Part shown: in pieces, positions 54,401-63,666 of the stretch
Layout: every line of letters begins with the position of its first letter
Position numbering within the stretch: the first letter of the stretch is position 1
DNA from: Mycobacterium angelicum
GTDB lineage: Bacteria; Actinomycetota; Actinomycetes; Mycobacteriales; Mycobacteriaceae
NCBI RefSeq assembly: GCF_002086155.1
Contig: NZ_MVHE01000014.1
Span: 1 to 64,000 of the forward strand
Reading direction: 5' to 3'
Length of the DNA stretch: 64,000 nucleotides
Notes under the pieces: generated by a model
Told to the model about the DNA's origin: nothing
Seen by the model: only the letters and a program-made list of their open reading frames with translations
Databases searched by the model: none
Program-made: the position numbers and the translations under genes

Positions 54401-57400
54401 AATGTTGTTGGGGTCATCCCACGGTATTGCACTGTGCGGCAGCGCCGGTGTGATGTTTTGGATCACGCGATTGCGGCGTGCATCGACGATCCATAGCGGC
54501 TTGCCTTCTGCGTCGAGTCTGTGGAACGTCAGATCCTTGGAATCGGCGCCGTCGACACGGTTGTGGTGGATCGTGAGTACCGCACGCCCGACGCTGTCGA
54601 GCACCGACATAGTTGGCGTGCCGGCATGGGCCGAGGCGCGCAGCGCTGCAGTGCGTTCGGCGGCATCGGCCGAAGCGCTCATCCGCTGCTGCCACGCGTT
54701 GTCCGCCCCGAGGGTGTCGTTGGCGTCGAATTCGGTGCTGTGCCAAGGCGAGAAATCCGTCTTGGTGTAGCTGCCGTCCGGCAGATCTGTCCGGATCAGG
54801 CGCCCGATCGCATCGTAGTAGAGCACGGCCGTGACGCCGGCTTCATGGGGATCTGCGAACCGGTGGCCGCTCTCGGCGCTGGCGAAGTAGGGCTCGTATC
54901 GCTTGACGGGGCTGCCCTTGTTGTTCAAGACCGTCTTGCCGTTGGCGACCCAGCGCAACCCTGGGTGTTGCGGCTCCGGCTCGGCCTGGATCTTTCTGAC
55001 CAACAAGCTGGCACTGCCGTCGAGATAGGAAAACGCGGTTTGCACGACGCTGTCGTCGTCTTCAGACGCGTGCAGTTCGCGAGCGATGGTGGCCGTCGAG
55101 GCGGGGTGCTGTCCCCAGACCACAGTGCCGTCCGCGGCGATGATCTCGCCGAAGTAGTAGACGGTGTGGGAGGTCGCCCCGGCTAGCAGTTGGCGCGCGC
55201 GGTGTTCGTCGTAGTCGTCGGTGACGAAGAACGATTCGAGATTACCGATAGTCGGATTGATCACGGCGTCGTCGACGCCGGCAAGACTGTCGCCCTCGCC
55301 GTTCTTGCCGCTCAGCGCCGTGATCGTCGGCGAGCCGAGCACATCGTAGACAGCTTCGGCGTGGTTGCCGTTGATGTCGCGGATTCGCCGAGGTGCGAGC
55401 ACTCTGAAATCGAAAAGTTCTGTCGTCATTCGGTTTTCGACGGGATCGACATGCGAGAGGACATACAAGTTGGTCTGGTCGTATTGAACCGTGGTCAGGT
55501 TGCCGAAAGGGTCGGTGTAGCGCTCGGGCAGGAAGAAGTTCTGCGCTGCGTCCGCGGTATAGCCGGCGGTGCCCGAGCAACTCCAGTACTGGCCTGCGGT
55601 GTCAGCGCCGAGCCGTTCGACCGCGAGCTGTCCACTCAGATAGCCGCTAATCGAGTTGTCGTGCAACGTGTTACTGACGTCGGCGGTCAGCTTTTCGTCA
55701 AGGATTTCGGTGAGTAGATCCTCGGTGAGGGCCAGGGTATACGTCTCGAAGGGCAGGGCACGGACGGTCAATTTGCCCAGTGGCGCTGGACCCTGCATGG
55801 CGTCCTCGAAGAATAGCGAGCGGGTGTGCTCCACGAGGCGCTTTTGCGGCGCCACGCCGTCGGGCAGTTGCTGATAGGGGATCTCGGTGACAATCGCGCC
55901 GCCGGCCTGGTGAAGCTCACTGAGTTTGAAATTTCGGCGCAACGCCGACGGCTCGAGGTAACGGCCGTCACCAGCGTGCTGCGGGGTAATTCCGTTTATC
56001 TCATAGGATTTCACTTCGATCGGCAATCGCAGCCGGTAGTCGTCCAGGTCGGTGTCCGCCACCGGCGGTGCGGGTATGTCGTCGTCGGTGCAGCGCGTCT
56101 CCACATAGGTGCAGTGCAGCTGGTCCTGCAGGCGCACCGCAAGGGTCTCGGCGGCTTCGTCGATCAGCGCATCGTTGAGCCGAGTGGGCGATGGCCGCGG
56201 ATATCCGACCGTAAGCCCCTGCAGGACGTGGCCATATCTGTCGACGGTGAGGTTGATGGTGTGGGTGGTCCGCGGATCGGGAGTGAGTTGATCCGGCCGA
56301 AGGTCGAGTTCGTAGTGGTAACTGAATGTTTCGGTCTCGAAAGTGTGAAAACTGGCGTGACGGTTGGCTTTCTGTGGCTGGATCATACGTACACAGTGCG
56401 AGTATGTGGTCGCGGCGAAGAGCCGGGTAGGTGTGTGCACGCCGTGCGCCAGATCGGCCAAGTCGAGTTCGAAAATCTCCTGACGCAGCGGAAGGGTCTT
56501 GAAGGCGCGCCACGCTTGGCGTTCCTCGTCGGCGCTGGGGCCGTCGGCGTCGATTTGCGTCTCGCGCGCAACGCATTCGGAAAAGGCGCCGACGATCTCC
56601 TTGCCCTGCGAGGTTACCCATCGCGGGAAGTACTCCTCGCGATATTTGTCAAGTAGGTGGCCATCGTCGGGCGGCGCCCCGGTGTGGTGCCAGCTCACCG
56701 TTTTGACGGGCGGCTGGTGCAGACCTTGGTCGGCGGTGATGTAGGGGCTGTGTGCATTGAGTGCTGCGAAGGTTCCGTAGTCCTCGGTGTCGATCTGTTC
56801 GACACGACCGAAGCCGCGAAACTCCCGCTCGACGCCGTCGAAGTAACCGTGGTGGTAGCTAAAGGAACTGGTGAAGGTGGTGTTGCGCCAGCGGTCTCGC
56901 AGCGTGATCCGTTCCACGACGTGCACAGGGAACGGCAACGTCGTTGCCCACGGCTTGCCCGACAGCTTGTCCTGCAGGCAGAATTTCGTCGACGGGGCGT
57001 ATTCGATTTCCGTCTCCGCGCCGAGATTGTTGCTGATGCGGTTCAGCAGGTGAGGTTTGTCCCCCATCAGATCGATGTAGCGCAGTGGACGCTGAACATC
57101 TCCTGGCAGCGGCGAAGACCACACCAAGCACGCCGTCCCGTTGCCAAGCAGGTCGACGACATCGAAGTCGACCGGGGCGGCACCCGACGGCAATGCCGGC
57201 AACATGACCGGTTCGGCCCAGCCGTTGCCCGACTGGTTGAAATACACGACGACACCCCGCTCGCCGATATAGATCAGGTCTGTGGTGCCCGATCCGTCGA
57301 TGTCGGCCAAACGAATCCGGTGCTGGTCGAATTGCTCGGCGTGGTCCAGCGACAGATGTGTCGCAGACCCGTCGGGACCTACCGGCCCGTCCATGTTCAC

Positions 57401-59311
57401 CATGGCGCCAAACCGGCCGTAACCCAGGTTGGGCCAGTAGCACACTCCGCACCGGCGAATGCGGACCAGATCGGCCAGGCCGTCGCCGCTCATGTCGGCG
57501 AGGTGGATGGACTGCTCGGCGTCGGCGAAAACCAATGCGGGCCTGCCGTATTCGTCGAGCGGCGGGATCGCGCGCCGATCCGTAGCGAACCCGCGTTCGC
57601 CCAGGGACGGGTACCAGGTCAACGCGTCTGTCTCGGTGATGAGGACATCGGCCAGACCGTCACCGTCGAGGTCGATGAATCGCAGGTTGCGATCGCGCAT
57701 GTCGCGGTTGGGCAGCTCGTGGAAAGCGACGAACGACTCCCAGCTTGCGTCGGTGTTGCGTTCATAGAAGCCGGCCGGTGCCGCGAACTGCACGACGTCG
57801 GGCTTGCCATCGCCGGCCAGATCGAGGAATTGCGCACCAGATGCCAGCGTCACCGCCGGCTTCTGCGTGATCAGCTGCGCCGGGCCGAACGCGGCTTCGA
57901 CGTGCGATTCGCCGTTGTGCGACACCACATTAACGGGGCTCAGGTTGGGTTTGTAGAACCAGGCGCTGCCCTGTTCGGCGAGGACGCCGGGCAAGCCGTC
58001 GCCGTCTAGGTCGACCCATCGGTACGCCACGTTGTCCAGACCGGCAGGGAGATTCTCCAGACTTGCCGCCGAGAGCTCCCGAACCTCGGACGCGACGACG
58101 GCCTCGGTGTAGGCGAACGTCATCGGCGGCAGCGAGCGGGATCGGTAGCCGGGCCCGCTGCGTTGGTAGCTGCGCTGCGTGACACCCACGAGCTTTGAGA
58201 GGCCCGAGCGATCCACTGCCTCGGCAGGCAGGTAGCTGAAGTCGGTGGACCGCACTAGGCAGTCGGCGCCGACGTCGGCGTCGTCGGGGAAGTGATGGAA
58301 CATCAACGTTCGCCGGCATCGGCGGTACGTGCGGATCTCGAAGCCGCTGCGGTAGGCCGAGAACGGGTCGGCTCGAACCGACCATTCGGGTGTGTCCAGC
58401 GCAACCGGCGCATCGTCGTCGTGGTCCCCGTAGTCGAATACAAGCTCAAAGAACCACTTGTCATCACCGGGAAGTGGTGGCCAGGGCTCGTGCTCACGCA
58501 GAGTCGGCAGGTAGGGGTCATGGTTGCCGTATCGAATCCGCTTGAGGTATCGGTTCGCCGTCACGTCCCGGTTGTGTTCACTGGCCTTAGTTGTATCGAC
58601 GTGGCGGTCGTTTTCGCGCTTGTAGCCATAACTGATCGCGTTGCCCTTGTCGTCGTAAGTGGCACAGATAAGCCAGCTGAAGATGCGTTCGGGATGCGCC
58701 GGGTCGCAGATGCGCGATTCGTCGGTGCGGCCGTACCAGGTGGTGATGTTGTCCGGGGAGATGGAGCGCCAAAAGATATCGGTGGCGTCGGTGAGGTTCG
58801 TCCACCGTTCGATGCGCGCGAACGACGCCTCGATGCGGGGGAGATAGTGCTGGATTCGGTACGGGATGCCCCCAACCGACCGCGTTGGCAGCGACTGTCG
58901 GCGCCAGTTTCCGTTCTCCCGCTCGAGAACCGGGACCAGGTCCTCGGCGCCCGAGAGGATGAAGACGTCCGCTTCGTCCGCGTCGTTGTAGCACGGCAGT
59001 CCCTGGTCGGTCTTGCGAGTGATTCCCGGCAGCTGCAGGCGCCAGCCCAGCCCGAATACGCCGTTCCCGGCGCCCGAATCGTAGGTCAGCGCCAACTGAG
59101 GCCCGAAGCCCGCGCGCCCTGGGCTGCAGGCGATCGGCACGCTCATGGAGCCGGTGCCGATGGTCGGATTCGCGGCAAACTTCTCGCCGATGCCGCGGAT
59201 CGCTCCGCCGCCCTTGGGGAGATTTATGGACGGGGCTTGCGGTCCAAGCGGTAGGCCGCCCTGCGGGCCGTTCGGCTGTTGCCAGGGCGCCGGCGAGGGC
59301 GTGGCATCCAA
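51440..59311 (-). CDS. Tc toxin TcB-TcC fusion with HNH-like C-terminal effector
   Basis: The 2,623-residue protein begins with an SpvB domain (INLPKGGGAIRGIGEKF, FGLGWRLQLPGI). A beta-propeller with FG-GAP-type repeats follows (FIDLDGDGLADVL, LADMSGDGLADLV; about 430-690), then TcdB middle regions and an RHS/YD cage. The Rhs core ends at about 2290 (RWLSCDPIGVRGGLNLYCY, IDPNG). After it come a hydrophobic helix (WLLVAAIVIVATLTAV), a Gly-rich pre-toxin stretch, and at about 2528-2610 HQHHVLPQAKEF ... SEGEHSAIHSGG ... EEVWDFARAML, resembling HNH/DUF2380-type nuclease domains. It is first in the tcBC-tcA1-tcA2 operon. GGGGG lies 11 bases before the ATG. Nuclease activity is inferred. Confidence 0.92.
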   Translation of the reverse strand: MDATPSPAPWQQPNGPQGGLPLGPQAPSINLPKGGGAIRGIGEKFAANPTIGTGSMSVPIACSPGRAGFGPQLALTYDSGAGNGVFGLGWRLQLPGITRKTDQGLPCYNDADEADVFILSGAEDLVPVLERENGNWRRQSLPTRSVGGIPYRIQHYLPRIEASFARIERWTNLTDATDIFWRSISPDNITTWYGRTDESRICDPAHPERIFSWLICATYDDKGNAISYGYKRENDRHVDTTKASEHNRDVTANRYLKRIRYGNHDPYLPTLREHEPWPPLPGDDKWFFELVFDYGDHDDDAPVALDTPEWSVRADPFSAYRSGFEIRTYRRCRRTLMFHHFPDDADVGADCLVRSTDFSYLPAEAVDRSGLSKLVGVTQRSYQRSGPGYRSRSLPPMTFAYTEAVVASEVRELSAASLENLPAGLDNVAYRWVDLDGDGLPGVLAEQGSAWFYKPNLSPVNVVSHNGESHVEAAFGPAQLITQKPAVTLASGAQFLDLAGDGKPDVVQFAAPAGFYERNTDASWESFVAFHELPNRDMRDRNLRFIDLDGDGLADVLITETDALTWYPSLGERGFATDRRAIPPLDEYGRPALVFADAEQSIHLADMSGDGLADLVRIRRCGVCYWPNLGYGRFGAMVNMDGPVGPDGSATHLSLDHAEQFDQHRIRLADIDGSGTTDLIYIGERGVVVYFNQSGNGWAEPVMLPALPSGAAPVDFDVVDLLGNGTACLVWSSPLPGDVQRPLRYIDLMGDKPHLLNRISNNLGAETEIEYAPSTKFCLQDKLSGKPWATTLPFPVHVVERITLRDRWRNTTFTSSFSYHHGYFDGVEREFRGFGRVEQIDTEDYGTFAALNAHSPYITADQGLHQPPVKTVSWHHTGAPPDDGHLLDKYREEYFPRWVTSQGKEIVGAFSECVARETQIDADGPSADEERQAWRAFKTLPLRQEIFELDLADLAHGVHTPTRLFAATTYSHCVRMIQPQKANRHASFHTFETETFSYHYELDLRPDQLTPDPRTTHTINLTVDRYGHVLQGLTVGYPRPSPTRLNDALIDEAAETLAVRLQDQLHCTYVETRCTDDDIPAPPVADTDLDDYRLRLPIEVKSYEINGITPQHAGDGRYLEPSALRRNFKLSELHQAGGAIVTEIPYQQLPDGVAPQKRLVEHTRSLFFEDAMQGPAPLGKLTVRALPFETYTLALTEDLLTEILDEKLTADVSNTLHDNSISGYLSGQLAVERLGADTAGQYWSCSGTAGYTADAAQNFFLPERYTDPFGNLTTVQYDQTNLYVLSHVDPVENRMTTELFDFRVLAPRRIRDINGNHAEAVYDVLGSPTITALSGKNGEGDSLAGVDDAVINPTIGNLESFFVTDDYDEHRARQLLAGATSHTVYYFGEIIAADGTVVWGQHPASTATIARELHASEDDDSVVQTAFSYLDGSASLLVRKIQAEPEPQHPGLRWVANGKTVLNNKGSPVKRYEPYFASAESGHRFADPHEAGVTAVLYYDAIGRLIRTDLPDGSYTKTDFSPWHSTEFDANDTLGADNAWQQRMSASADAAERTAALRASAHAGTPTMSVLDSVGRAVLTIHHNRVDGADSKDLTFHRLDAEGKPLWIVDARRNRVIQNITPALPHSAIPWDDPNNIWPQGVSPTYDIAGQPLYSRSMDSGERWTLPDATGTPLFSWDSRGYRRRNVYDRARRPISVYVTASGLTTLAGSPRAAAMPDAEVLVQRQIYGEHHPDVQANLRGHLFSTYDGAGVATNSSYDFKGNLLSTERSLARDYKSVPDWGALTGIDDPDAVAAAAAPQLEPGAGFVTRIGYDALNRPTTVTKPDGSVYHAQFNQANLLDRIDVTLNGAPAATPFVTNVDYNAKGQRLRVEYGNGASTTYAYDDYTFRLTSARTERPAQPDATASMLFANSTVVQNLRYTYDAVGNISRVVDDAVIATPQATGTTDYIYDARYRLVAASGREHSGQTGFLLEPNDAYRRDYPFAGSRIHPNDLLGLRGYVERFRYDAVGNLMSLIHHAGTNIDAPGAVVWQRRYQYALDSNRLLATSLPADPDQPDYSDVGGYSLTYGYDAHGSIDSVAHLSHMGWNYQDELATTAQQVVNGGNPETTYYVYDSTGARVRKITETAAGARKNERVYLDGYEVYREYTGGNVVLERQTVHVMDGDRRVAIVETERTGGDQQPRMRYQIGNQLDSVTLELDVAGGLIAYEEYHPYGTTAFQAGRSAAEVSLKRYRYTGKERDEETGFAYHGARYYLPWLGRWLSCDPIGVRGGLNLYCYADNRPTIAIDPNGHFAWLLVAAIVIVATLTAVSEAGAPANEREAQAVKPHITEGEFAAHTAVTGLSFAAGGAAGGALKGAPAALQGGVGGLVGGAAQSAGDQVIQDVKKGELSSGRQYADTTFQGAAGGAAAGFALGAGAQLLGKGLSALKPGEGKISGPPQDPYDTKAWNRYYAENPNAKRSVGSAQADDPAAFGEGDGKPAPRTTRLPYIAPKGREISAQPTGKTPTTTHNAAALADRGRRIANAYPRDHQHHVLPQAKEFRPFFTRLRIDVDKWVISLSEGEHSAIHSGGAEGGWNPLWKKWIDTHQNASAEEVWDFARAMLKKFKLEHHPPVEGGYTRSRR

Positions 59312-59483
59312 CGACGTCCCCCGCTTTCCTCACCCGGTAAAGAGGTCAACCCCGTCCTGAGGATCGCACGAATTTCTCGATCTCCGGTGTTGCCGTATCG
59401 GAGTGGCGGAAAGGTCTTGGTCGCCGATTTAGGGCCGCGGACAGCAGCAGCATCTGAAACCACGGTGACAGCCGGCGGCGAAA

Positions 59484-59500
59484 GGCAAACAATGCTTGCC
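59484..59500. promoter_or_regulatory. Inverted repeat in the Tc operon upstream region
   Basis: GGCAA and TTGCC flank seven bases, about 170 bases before the TcB-TcC start, in the gap between it and tRNA-Lys. It could be an operator of the Tc operon or the terminator-like hairpin of the tRNA transcript. Confidence 0.35.
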
Positions 59501-59515
59501 CTTGAAAATGTGAAG

Positions 59516-59588
<73 letters not shown>

Positions 59589-59785
59589 CTTTGGCCGGCC
59601 AGAGACCGCTTTGCGACAATAACAGGCATTGCGCCACCGCGCGAAATTCCAGGTGAGATGTGGCACGGCACCGGGGTGAATCGCGCCAGCTTTCCGCGGA
59701 CTACGGCTGCAAGGCACTACAATACTGGCAACAATCCATGGTCAGCGGTGACCAAAGTAAGCGAGACTATCCGGAAGGTCACTTG

Positions 59786-60988
59786 ATGACGCCTTTGCGT
59801 AGACGTCGATCGTGGCTGGCTGCGGCCTTGATACCGGTTGCTGTGTTCGCCGTTGCGTGCAGCAGCGGTGGTACACCGCCGCAGGCGAAGGTCATCGTCG
59901 ACAAGGGCACCCCGTTTGCCGATTTGCTGGTCCCCAAGCTCACTGCATCGGTGACCGACGGCGCCGTGGGTGTGACGGTGGACGCACCGGTCACCGTCAA
60001 CGTCGCCGATGGCGTGCTGGCCGCGGTCACCATGGTCAACGACAACGGCAAGACGATCAACGGCCAGCTCAGCCCCGACGGGCTGCACTGGCAGACCACC
60101 GAGCCGCTCGGCTACAACCGGCGCTACACGCTGAACGCCAAGGCGCTCGGACTCGGCGGTGCCGCGAACCGTCAGATGACCTTCCAGACCAGTTCTCCCG
60201 CGCACCTGACGATGCCCTACGTCGTGCCCACCGATGGCGAGGTAGTGGGAGTCGGTGAACCGGTGGCCATCCGGTTCGACGAGAACATCGCCAACCGGGT
60301 AGCCGCCGAGAAGGCCATCGTCATCACCACCAATCCGCCCGTCGAGGGCGCCTTCTATTGGCTGAACAAGCGTGAAGTGCGCTGGCGGCCAGAGCATTTC
60401 TGGAAGCCGGGTACGGCTGTCGACGTGGCGGTCAACACCTACGGCGCCGACCTCGGTGAAGGGATGTTCGGCGAGGACAACGTCAAGGTGCACTTCACCA
60501 TCGGCGACGAGGTGATTGCCACTGCCGACGACAACACCAAGATGCTGACCGTTCGGGTCAACGGTGAGGTCGTCAAGACCATGCCGACGTCCATGGGCAA
60601 GGACAGCACCCCGACGGCGAACGGCATCTACACCGTCGGCGCGCGGTTCAAGCACATCATCATGGACTCGTCGACCTATGGCGTACCGGTCAACTCGCCC
60701 AACGGATATCGCACCGACGTGGACTGGGCCACCCAGATTTCCTACAGCGGAGTCTTCGTGCACTCGGCGCCATGGTCGGTGGGCGCCCAGGGGCACACCA
60801 ACACCAGCCACGGCTGTCTGAATGTCAATCCCAGCAACGCGCAGTGGTTCTACGACCACATCAAGCGCGGCGACGTGGTCGAGGTGATGAACACGGTAGG
60901 AGGCACCCTGCCGGGGACCGAGGGACTGGGCGACTGGAACATCCCCTGGGAGCAGTGGCGTGCCGGTAACGCGGCGGGCCCGAGTTAG
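59786..60988 (+). CDS. ldtB: L,D-transpeptidase LdtB/LdtMt2-type lipoprotein (LppS, Rv2518c homologue)
   Basis: The 400-residue envelope enzyme makes 3-to-3 crosslinks in peptidoglycan. It begins with a lipoprotein signal ([17 protein letters not shown], lipobox VAC). Two Ig-like domains follow, then the YkuD catalytic domain with VHSAPWSVG and [12 protein letters not shown], where the Cys is the nucleophile and the preceding His is catalytic. The C-terminal subdomain ends with [16 protein letters not shown] lies 8 bases before the ATG at 59786; an upstream in-frame ATG at 59747 has no such site. In M. tuberculosis the homologue is close to Rv2520c, so it marks the far side of the accessory block. 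It is divergent from tRNA-Lys across 197 bases with no other gene. Confidence 0.96.
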   Translation: MTPLRRRRSWLAAALIPVAVFAVACSSGGTPPQAKVIVDKGTPFADLLVPKLTASVTDGAVGVTVDAPVTVNVADGVLAAVTMVNDNGKTINGQLSPDGLHWQTTEPLGYNRRYTLNAKALGLGGAANRQMTFQTSSPAHLTMPYVVPTDGEVVGVGEPVAIRFDENIANRVAAEKAIVITTNPPVEGAFYWLNKREVRWRPEHFWKPGTAVDVAVNTYGADLGEGMFGEDNVKVHFTIGDEVIATADDNTKMLTVRVNGEVVKTMPTSMGKDSTPTANGIYTVGARFKHIIMDSSTYGVPVNSPNGYRTDVDWATQISYSGVFVHSAPWSVGAQGHTNTSHGCLNVNPSNAQWFYDHIKRGDVVEVMNTVGGTLPGTEGLGDWNIPWEQWRAGNAAGPS

Positions 60989-61003
60989 AGCTGATTGCCG
61001 AGT

Positions 61004-61762
61004 TTAGAAGCGCAGCAGCCCATTCAGCGCCGAGAGCGGGATGTGCGCTTCGACCGCACCGCCGTCCATGGACCACTGCATGGCTCCCGGGGTGAAATTG
61101 ATCGGCTCGTCGTGAGCCACCGGGTAGTCGGGCATGTAGAGGATCAGTTCGTCAGGTGTCAACGCCCACGCCCGGTACGCACCTGAATAGACCTTGTCCG
61201 GTGTCCACCGGTCGGCGACGAATGGATAGGTTCCCGGATCGTGTGGGGGCGCAGCCTGATCGAGTGCGGACTCGATGAACGGGGCAGCCGGTTGCGGGAT
61301 CGCGCTCAGCGGCGCCAGATCCGCTAGTTGCAGCCGCCGGCCGCGTCCCATGTCGAAGGTGAAGGTGCGAAACGCGTTGTTGGGTCTGGGCCCGTCTGCG
61401 TGGTAGTCCTCGTGGAACACCGCACTGAGCAGGTTGCCGTGCTGGAACACCTGGTAGTTCTCCTCGCCGAAGCTGTCGGCGGCCATGCGGGCGCCGACGG
61501 TCTTCCAGTTGTTGACGAGGGTGCGCAGGTAGTCGCGGATGGTTGCACTGGTGGTCGGGTTGTCGACGAGGTCGGCCGGCACGGCGACCTTGATGTCGCG
61601 CACGGCGCCCCGTTCGGAGGTCACCGAGGTACGGCAGTACTGGCCGTCCCAGTCGCCACCGAGCTCGCCGCAGAACGACGGGGCCGACGCGTGCGCGGTG
61701 GCCGGGGTGGTGACCCCCGAGATCGCCAGCAATAAAGACGCCGCGATCACCCTGCCGATCAC
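61004..61762 (-). CDS. Secreted DUF3298 / RsiV-like protein
   Basis: The 252-residue protein has a signal peptide (RVIAASLLLAISGVTTPATAHA) and two cysteines early in the mature part (FCGELGGDWDGQYC) that could form a disulfide. The C-terminal half shows the DUF3298 pattern (FTFDMGRGRRLQLADLAP, YRAWALTPDELILYMPDYPVAH). Function is unknown. The GTG at 61762 overlaps the stop of the upstream Mam gene (GTGA), so it belongs to the mce transcript. It converges with ldtB, with 15 bases between the stops. Confidence 0.75.
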   Translation of the reverse strand: MIGRVIAASLLLAISGVTTPATAHASAPSFCGELGGDWDGQYCRTSVTSERGAVRDIKVAVPADLVDNPTTSATIRDYLRTLVNNWKTVGARMAADSFGEENYQVFQHGNLLSAVFHEDYHADGPRPNNAFRTFTFDMGRGRRLQLADLAPLSAIPQPAAPFIESALDQAAPPHDPGTYPFVADRWTPDKVYSGAYRAWALTPDELILYMPDYPVAHDEPINFTPGAMQWSMDGGAVEAHIPLSALNGLLRF

Positions 61763-62391
61763 AGCAGCTGGACCTTGCTGGCCAGCCAGCGGCCGTCGAT
61801 CTTCTCCATGGTGATCTTGATCCGGCTGCGGTCGATCCGCGGATCCGGCACTGCCATGTTGGTCACGGTCTGGTCGATAAACACGAGCACCACAACCTTA
61901 TTCGCGGACTCCGAAGCGATCGCCGAGTCCACTACCACGCCGTGCGCGGTCGCCTTGTTGTCGATCAGCAGCTGGCGCAGCTGCACGCTGGACTGGGTGT
62001 ACATGTCCTTGAATTCACCGGTCGCGCCGTCGAGTACCTGACGGAAGTTCTGGTCGACATTGTTGGAGTCGATGCTGGTCAGCACCTGGGCGTAAGTGAC
62101 GGCCGCTTGCTGGGCCTGCTGGCCGGCGATCTTGACCTGGTGCTCCTGCCACTGCCACCAGCCCAGCAAACCCGAAACCGTAAGTGAGGCAACGAGTAAC
62201 ACCGGCAGCACGCTGCGGCGCAGATACTGCTTCCAAGGTCGCTTACGTCGTTCGGCTTTGTCCCGCTTGCCGAGCAGCGGGCTGTGCTCTTCGTCGCTTT
62301 CGTCGGCCTCGGTTTCAGGTTCGACGTCTTCGGTTGGGGCTTCGGGCTTTTCGGCCTCGGTCTCGGTGTCCTTCTCGGTCATGGCAACCAC
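61759..62391 (-). CDS. Mce-associated membrane protein (Mam)
   Basis: The 210-residue protein has an acidic, Glu/Pro-rich cytoplasmic N-terminus, a basic patch (KRDKAERRKRPWKQYLRR), one membrane helix (SVLPVLLVASLTVSGLLGW) and an outside SnoaL/VirB8-like domain ending IDGRWLASKVQLL. Mam proteins stabilise Mce lipid importers and follow mceF in most mycobacterial mce operons, as here. GTG at 62391 is the best start (AGGAG six bases upstream); ATGs at 62397 and 62382 are in frame too. Confidence 0.85.
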   Translation of the reverse strand: MVAMTEKDTETEAEKPEAPTEDVEPETEADESDEEHSPLLGKRDKAERRKRPWKQYLRRSVLPVLLVASLTVSGLLGWWQWQEHQVKIAGQQAQQAAVTYAQVLTSIDSNNVDQNFRQVLDGATGEFKDMYTQSSVQLRQLLIDNKATAHGVVVDSAIASESANKVVVLVFIDQTVTNMAVPDPRIDRSRIKITMEKIDGRWLASKVQLL

Positions 62392-62415
62392 AATCATCTC
62401 CTAGTGGGGTGGGTC

Positions 62416-63666
62416 TTAGTGCGGCGGTTCGATCGGCAGCGGCGGACCGCCGTAGGGGGTGGGAATTGTGAAGCGGCCCTTCGGTGTTGGGTCGGTTCTG
62501 CGGCCCAGGTCGGCTCCCGGTGGCGGCCCGGCGGTGTCGTCTCCGCCTGGTCGCGGCGCGTTCTTGGCTCCCCGGATCAAGACCCCGGGATCGTCGTCGC
62601 GACAGTAGGTGTACATGAACGGCTCGGGGTAGTCGGCGGCCGAGGGAATGTAGGAGGGGGTGCCGTAGTCGCATGCATAGCGGGGATAGAGCTCTGCGGT
62701 TGCCCAGACGCCGTGGTCGTGGAAGGCGCTGGCCAGGGCGTCCAGTACCGATCCGCGGTAGTCAGGAAACAGCGCGTTGAGCGCGGGCACCCGCAGATAG
62801 AGGAGCTGGGAGGTGGTGGCCATACTGCCCAGCAGTTGCACCATGGTGTCGGAATTGTCGGCGAACAAGTTGTCGACTCCGGCCAGCGTGTGCGGGGTCT
62901 GGTCAAGCAGATACCGGTAGCCGCCTTGCATGCCGGCCATGCCGGCCAGGGTCCGGTTGAGGCCGACGGTGGCGGCGGCCAGCCCCGCGTTCTTGTCGGC
63001 AGCCAGCGTCAGCACCACCCGGCTGGTCTTGATGATGCTGGTGGTTTGCGGCAGGACCGAATCGAGCGTGGAAAGCAGGAACGTGCCACCGTCCACAATG
63101 GCGGCCAACTTGCGCGGCCCCTCCTTGCTCATGCTCAGTTCCCTTTTGATCAGCTCGATCTTGCGCGGATCGACCTGGGCCAGCAGTCCGTCGGCGTCGC
63201 TGAGCAGTTGCGCCAAGCTGACCGGGACGGTGGCCCGGTCCAGCCCCAGGACGCTGCCGTCGCGCAGATACGGCCCCGCATCGGAGGCGGCTTCGAAATT
63301 GAGGAATTGCTCGCCGGCCGCCGACAGCGCCGAAACGTGGATGACGGCCGACGCCGGGATCTTCACCTGCGAGGCGATCTTGGCGACCGCGTTCACGCCG
63401 CGGTCGGTGATCTGCAGCGACTCGACTCGCCCGATCCGGACCCCGCGCAGCGCAACATCCTGATTGGGCAGCAGCCCAGCCGATTCCGGTAACTGCACCG
63501 TGACCTGGTAGGTCGACGCGAACGGCGTCACCCGCAACGCACCGGCCAACAGGTAGGCGGTCGCAACGACCAGGGTGAGCAGCAGCCCGGCCACCGACAG
63601 CCAAGTCTGGCGCCGGTGGCCCGCACGAACCACGGCGACAAGGGCATTGGCGGCGGTGGCGATCAT
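62416..63666 (-). CDS. Mce-family lipid transport protein, MceF position
   Basis: The 416-residue protein has an N-terminal membrane helix (WLSVAGLLLTLVVATAYLLAGAL), the MlaD/MCE domain (YQVTVQLPESAGLLPNQDVALRGVRIG, about 50-140), a helical needle-forming region, and a Pro-rich C-terminus. Mce proteins form a hexameric tube that passes lipids to a YrbE/Mkl importer; the last of the six is MceF. The ATG at 63666 overlaps the upstream mceE stop (ATGA). Which mce operon this is cannot be told from two genes. Confidence 0.9.
   Translation of the reverse strand: MIATAANALVAVVRAGHRRQTWLSVAGLLLTLVVATAYLLAGALRVTPFASTYQVTVQLPESAGLLPNQDVALRGVRIGRVESLQITDRGVNAVAKIASQVKIPASAVIHVSALSAAGEQFLNFEAASDAGPYLRDGSVLGLDRATVPVSLAQLLSDADGLLAQVDPRKIELIKRELSMSKEGPRKLAAIVDGGTFLLSTLDSVLPQTTSIIKTSRVVLTLAADKNAGLAAATVGLNRTLAGMAGMQGGYRYLLDQTPHTLAGVDNLFADNSDTMVQLLGSMATTSQLLYLRVPALNALFPDYRGSVLDALASAFHDHGVWATAELYPRYACDYGTPSYIPSAADYPEPFMYTYCRDDDPGVLIRGAKNAPRPGGDDTAGPPPGADLGRRTDPTPKGRFTIPTPYGGPPLPIEPPH

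Noticed and set aside
40840..59311. Phage tail or contractile injection cluster
   Set aside because: No sheath, baseplate, tape-measure or ATPase genes; all three proteins fit Tc toxin architecture.
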